This document shows, piece by piece, positions 41,839 to 46,066 of a stretch of DNA of 46,066 nt (position 1 is its first letter; each line of letters begins with the position of its first letter). The position numbers and the translations under genes are program-made. This DNA is from Ophiostoma sp. CBS 140.51 (Eukaryota; Ascomycota; Sordariomycetes; Ophiostomatales; Ophiostomataceae), in assembly GCA_029298735.1 (NCBI GenBank), contig JANSLP010000262.1:1-46066 (forward strand). The letters run 5' to 3'. The notes beneath the pieces are model-generated. The model made no database searches, was not told the DNA's origin, and was given only the letters and a program-made list of their open reading frames with translations.

Positions 41839-44173
41839 ATGTCAGAGCAACTATTCTACGAAATAAGCGAAATGGTGGCCAACCGGCGAAAGAGGAAGAA
41901 ACCGGTCGTCTCATGCCAGGAGTGTCATCGACGAAAACAGAAGGTGAGATCAACTCGGGCAGTCAGAAGAGCGATATCATCTTTGTCCTGAGGGTTTATC
42001 CCATGTTTATCATGAGTGTCTGTCAGGACAAGTATGAGCACATAATTTCTAACATAACAAAAGTGCGACCGTCTCCACCCTTGCAACAACTGCACAAAGA
42101 GAGAGAAGCCAGTAAGTGATCCATCAGCTGCCTCAATTATTGAACGGTACTAACATTTTACAGCACCTTTGTGTATACACGAACACAGAAGGAGAGGTGG
42201 CTTTTGACTCACAAGCTGGCCAGATCCTTGAGGCCATTCCGACACCAATATCCACAGAGAGCAACATCTCGGTCGGGTCATTGAGCACGCCGTCAACATC
42301 AACGTTGACAACAGTCGACAGTACTCAGAATGTTTCAACTTATCTTGGTTATTCTGAGAATAACAAGACAGGAACTCTCAGTCTGATAAAAAGGGCCGGT
42401 AATATCCCCATTGAGGAATCAACCCATAACGATGTCAGCCCAGAAACGAGCGCAGCAGAACGGTACATGTCTCTCGTTCGGCAACTACCATCACAAAATT
42501 ACATCCAGATGTTGGTACAGCTCTTCTTCTCGGATTTGGAGTGGTACTACGGGGCCATCGACGAAGATGTTTTCCGACAAAGCCTGCACAATTGGAACAA
42601 TGTTCCCTACACAATATTGCGCCGTGGCCCTCGCAGCCTTCCACCAGATGTCCGCTCCTTTCCAGCCCTTCTCTTCCAAGTTTTGGCACATGCCTTGTTA
42701 TTCTTACCCACAAGGCTGGCTAGCACTTTTGAGGGCATAAAGTACGCTTCTGGTATGACATTTGCCGACCTAGCCACAGAATACAGCGACGCCGGTGGAA
42801 CCATACTGTCCCTACTTCGAAAACAAGGCGACGTTGCTATGGCCACAGTGCAGACTAGCTTACTGCGGGCAGCCTTCCTAAAGAGTACTGCATCAGTCGT
42901 ACAGGCGTGGCGCACAATCAGAACTTCCATCCAAGACGGTCAGGAGTTGGGCCTCGCTTCTGTGCTAGACAATCTTGTCGACAATCCTATTGATAACATA
43001 GACCTCACAATGTTGGACGAGACAGAAAGACTTTCCAAACTGTGGCTCATGCTGCACTTGTGGGATGGCCATATGGGCGTCGTTTTGGGGAGGCCGATGA
43101 TCACCCGACTCGACAGCAAGGATTGGGTTCACTTGTTTGCCGATATGAAGAGGAGACGAGAGCAACTCGAAATCACGAATTCGACATCGGACACACCAAC
43201 TCCATTCGGCGTCTTTCTCCTTGGCTACGATATTGCCTACAAATATCTCCAGGACATTGAAGACCTCACAAAACAAAGCACCGATGGTGTTAGCAAACAA
43301 CACGTTTTGGACCGAGTGGAGAGCATAGATACTGCCATAAAGGAGGGTCTTCGAAATCTGCCAGCGTGGGCTCACAACGATACAAAACCAGTTCCCGACG
43401 CCAACGCTTGGCTTCCAGCTGCACGTGAAACGTTGCTTACAGAAGTCAATTTTGTCATTCTCGCTGTTCACCGTCCCTTTGTTTTTTTGTCACAGAAAAG
43501 CCGCGATCACGCACGACAGGCGGCCCTTCACATCTTGGCCTCGCAGAACCGCCTCTTTTGTATGTCTGAGCCACGCGAATACCTTCCCTTCAACCTCATT
43601 TTTGCCACATTTGACGCTATGGTGTTGCTCGCGACTCTTTACATACTGTTTTCCGGTGAGACACGAGGTCCATTGGCGGTGGACGGGTTGTTCTCCAGCA
43701 TGGAATGGGGATTGGCACGGTTGGAGTCCATGAAAATGGGCGGCCGCAACAGGCTGGCCGGCTGCACCTTTGATATTGTGCGAGCTCTATACGGCAAAAT
43801 GCAGACACGACGGAAGAAGAGACCGAGGGAGGAGGATCGCGAAGATGCATCTAACAGTCTCGTGGCTACGGGGCCATCAATTGCTGCCAGTTCAGAGGAA
43901 ATATCCACATCCGGAAGTCACAATACGTTGCTTGGGGATGGCTTTTCTACGATGCCCTCATCCAACGAAAGCTGGCAAGATGACTGGACACACCTGCAAG
44001 AACTGGGAGACTTACCATTCGAGCTGTTTCCAATCGATGTATCAGAGGGAGATAATAACAACAGCATCAGCAGTTTGCCACCTCCACAACCCTTGCATGA
44101 CTTGATTGTTCAGATTGGCGCGGGAGGAAACCTATCATGTCCTGAGGATGCTGATGCTGCTTTTGGGTTATGA
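41839..44173 (+). CDS. Zn(II)2Cys6 transcription factor (3 exons)
   Basis: This is a fungal binuclear zinc-cluster regulator, about 720 aa. Exons are 41839-41943, 42064-42111 and 42164-44173. The introns are 41944-42063 (GTGAGA donor, CTAAC branch) and 42112-42163 (GTAAGT donor, TACTAAC branch). The whole zinc cluster is built only after splicing: Cys26, Cys29, Cys36, Cys42, Cys45 and Cys54, spaced 2-6-5-2-8. A basic NRRKRKK stretch precedes it. The C-terminal two-thirds resembles the helical fungal-specific regulatory domain (LSKLWLMLHLWDGHMGVVLG, then ILAVHRPFVFLS). It ends in an acidic Ser-rich tail that could activate transcription. Its target is unknown. The alpha/beta hydrolase gene 620 bp downstream on the same strand is a plausible one. 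Confidence 0.88.
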
Positions 44174-44795
44174 TCCGGGGTTTACTCTATCTTAACAACA
44201 ATGTGATTTTCTCACGAACTCTAACTCCGGCAAATATACCGTGTATCATGCAAATGCACTTTCAGAACGCCAGAAAGCCTGTATTGAAATGGACATAGAC
44301 GATCCAGGATAAGTACCCATCCCTTTCGCCACCTATGTCCGTGCAACGTGCGAAAGATGATGACATCAGCAATATTGTCGGCATCAGCAGTGTCATCAGC
44401 ATTATTGTCACTACAAATACAGTAAATGGCCGGTATGTCCGTGTTTGTGAACCATATCTACCGTTGATCTCCGTAGGTTCCCAAAGGACGACCCATTTAT
44501 TTCGGCCATGAATTGTTAGCGTTTCGGCGATGGGTCCACTGTTTTCGGCCAGTCGGTAGGCTGTGATTGGCTCCGCTCTACTTACACTGCTAACTAGGTG
44601 ATGCTCGACGTACTTTGAACAACAAACGTCAGCCAAGCAAGGCATGAAAAGACTGCAGATCTTAAGATACCAATCATGTATATAAGAGAGCTATAATACA
44701 ACTGCAATATCGTATTCTGTCAAAGCTCCAATTCAAAATCAGCATCCAATACCTCCACAAGTCTCAGTCCACCATCATCAGCGTCATATCTCATC
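44174..44795. other. Spacer between Zn2Cys6 factor and hydrolase
   Basis: This holds the hydrolase promoter. An imperfect direct repeat (CATCAGCAATATTGTC / CATCAGCATTATTGTC) lies at about 44365-44410. A TATATAAGA box lies at 44677-44685, about 110 bp before the ATG. The minus-strand open frame at 44262-44645 is not supported as a gene. Confidence 0.5.
44677..44685 (+). promoter_or_regulatory. TATA-like box upstream of the hydrolase
   Basis: TATATAAGA about 110 bp before the hydrolase start, followed by an A/C-rich leader. It is consistent with an inducible promoter, but the motif alone is weak evidence. Confidence 0.4.
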
Positions 44796-45782
44796 ATGCC
44801 TGTCCACGGCCGTTACACTACCGAGAAGGTCACATACCCTTCCCACGGCGATACCATTGCTGCTGTCCTGTTTAAGCCTACCAATATCACCAACCCTCCA
44901 GGCATCGTTTTGACCGGTCCCTACTCTTTTGTTAAGGAACAGGCTCCTTTCCAATATGCCACCCGTCTTGCCGACGAGGGCTATGCAGCTCTCATCTTTG
45001 ACCCTCGCACTGTTGGTGAGAGCACGGGCCAGCCTCGCCGCCTTGAGAACCCCAAGATGAAGAACGAGGACGCCGTCGCTGGTCTCGATTATCTGGAGAA
45101 GCGGGGCGACGTCGATACCAAACGTCTGTTCCTGGTCGGCATCTGCCAGGGCGGACCCGAGTCGCTCGACATTGCCTCCTACGACAAGCGTGTCGTTGGC
45201 GTCGCTTCGGTGTCGGGGTACTTTCGCGACCATGAGACGGATCTGTACATGATCTGTGCCGGCTGTGTGGCCTGGTCGCCTGGTGTCGATATTGGTTCCA
45301 TCACGATGCCGACACCCGATCAGGCTGAGGCTCTGTACCAGGCTCGTCTCAAGCGGGCACAGGCCGCTAAGAAGAAGTACGAAGAGACTGGAGAGGTCAT
45401 CTACGAGCCACTCGTTGACCCGACAGCGGCAGATCCCAACGTAGGCTCCAACGCTGGCCTTCCCGGTCCTCTCGTCTGGTCGTGGTATGGCCCCTGGACT
45501 CTGCGCAACGAGTTTGACAACCGTTATGCTATCATGAGCGATGTCGACCATTTCTCGTACACGACTGTCCCTGGCGTGGCCAAGCTGCAGACGCCCGCAC
45601 TCATCATCCACGGCGACAACTGCATGAACGCCCCGGCGGCGAAGCGTCACTTTGAGTCGATCCCCACCGAAAACAAGAAGCTCATCTGGAACAATGAGGT
45701 GTCGCACTTTGAGCACTATGATAAGCCAGATGCTGTGGATCACAATGTGGGAGAGATTGCTTCTTGGTTCGCTGAGATTTAA
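44796..45782 (+). CDS. Alpha/beta hydrolase with cysteine nucleophile
   Basis: This is a 328-aa intronless alpha/beta-hydrolase of the X-Pro-dipeptidase/YcjY-like group, which in fungi includes enzymes attached to secondary-metabolite pathways (Af380-type). It has the oxyanion region TGPYSFVKEQAPFQYA, YAALIFDPRTVGES (the strand before the elbow), and the nucleophile elbow VGICQGG with Cys117 where serine is usual. Asp274 is in IIHGDNC. SHFEHYD holds the candidate catalytic histidine (His304 or His307). The length and the order of motifs are complete. There is no signal peptide. A TATA-like box and short leader precede the ATG. The reaction is unknown. The neighbouring zinc-cluster factor may regulate it. 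Confidence 0.82.
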   Translation: MPVHGRYTTEKVTYPSHGDTIAAVLFKPTNITNPPGIVLTGPYSFVKEQAPFQYATRLADEGYAALIFDPRTVGESTGQPRRLENPKMKNEDAVAGLDYLEKRGDVDTKRLFLVGICQGGPESLDIASYDKRVVGVASVSGYFRDHETDLYMICAGCVAWSPGVDIGSITMPTPDQAEALYQARLKRAQAAKKKYEETGEVIYEPLVDPTAADPNVGSNAGLPGPLVWSWYGPWTLRNEFDNRYAIMSDVDHFSYTTVPGVAKLQTPALIIHGDNCMNAPAAKRHFESIPTENKKLIWNNEVSHFEHYDKPDAVDHNVGEIASWFAEI

Positions 45783-46066
45783 GATCGGAATTCTTGGTAA
45801 TACACCAGTAGTCGTTTTTTCCCCAAATTTAAAATAAAATTTAGCGTTATTTTTTGTTCATTACTTTTGCTATAAAAACAACAACAGCAACAACAACAAA
45901 ATATTAAACTAACTGTCAAAAAATGGATTTCTACGTTGAATACAATACAAAAAAGCAATGAAGAAACTAGAAACATGATTTTCTTCAATCGATATTGTTA
46001 TGTACCCCAAACGGACATAAATAGATCGGACATATTTTTGAGTTCCCTTGTGGGGTTGCATCCGGG

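Noticed and set aside
44262..44645. 127-codon minus-strand open frame with a hydrophobic stretch
   Set aside because: The hydrophobic part arises from an imperfect CATCAGCA-type repeat. There is no family resemblance, and it lies in the hydrolase promoter.
44784..45743. Long minus-strand open frame opposite the hydrolase
   Set aside because: It is the antisense shadow of a GC-rich coding region. The plus strand carries a complete alpha/beta-hydrolase with catalytic motifs.
1..46066. CRISPR arrays, bacterial operons, riboswitches or tRNA genes
   Set aside because: Nothing of the kind could be recognised by eye. The sequence is eukaryotic nuclear DNA, and a tRNA scan would be needed to exclude tRNAs in the spacers.

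Overview
The window comes from the nuclear genome of a filamentous ascomycete. Most genes have one to five short GT-AG introns (50-150 nt) with CTAAC/CTRAY branch sites, many coding regions are GC-rich, and several starts follow pyrimidine-rich leaders with an A at -3. Recognisable conserved genes (SOF1, SUN-domain protein, UDP-glucose 4-epimerase, ALG3, EIF1AD-like) fit a Sordariomycete-type fungus. I infer only the class and cannot name a species.

Layout. Positions 1-23.7 kb look like ordinary euchromatin: a secreted GH5 beta-mannanase (-), the U3 processome protein SOF1 (-), an NCS1 nucleobase/allantoin-type transporter (+), a SUN-domain inner nuclear membrane protein (-), a Gal10-type epimerase (+), a D-amino-acid oxidase family flavoenzyme (+), the ER mannosyltransferase ALG3 (+) converging on an EIF1AD-like S1-fold protein (-), a 3 kb spacer with no recognisable gene, and a 12-TM MFS transporter with a long central loop (+).

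Positions 23.7-40.4 kb are different. This stretch has no housekeeping gene and holds wrecked or accessory sequence. It starts with a DUF3435 tyrosine-recombinase relic (the superfamily of Starship 'captains') broken by three stop codons, each explicable by one transition, and cut off beside a 15-17 bp minisatellite. Then come an ankyrin-repeat protein, a disordered set of secreted-protein and unidentified fragments, and a frameshifted GH55-type glucanase fragment. The stretch ends with two large intact genes that converge: a 704-aa protein with an OTT_1508-like nucleic-acid/nucleotide deaminase signature (HAE + CxxC), and a six-exon 1,741-aa protein with an N-terminal GHKL (HSP90/sacsin-like) ATPase and a C-terminal DUF3883/NO VEIN domain. 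The relic sits at the left edge and points inward, as a captain does in a Starship, so the block may be an eroded mobile element. The deaminase plus ATPase/DUF3883 pair is the best candidate for an undescribed system here, possibly nucleic-acid conflict or defence. That role is inference from domain type and adjacency.

Positions 40.4-46 kb return to intact genes: a HAD-family phosphatase (-), a Zn(II)2Cys6 transcription factor (+) and, 0.6 kb downstream of it on the same strand, an alpha/beta hydrolase with a cysteine nucleophile elbow, a possible regulator-enzyme pair.

Intron boundaries were read by eye from splice motifs and reading-frame continuity. No database search or RNA evidence was available.
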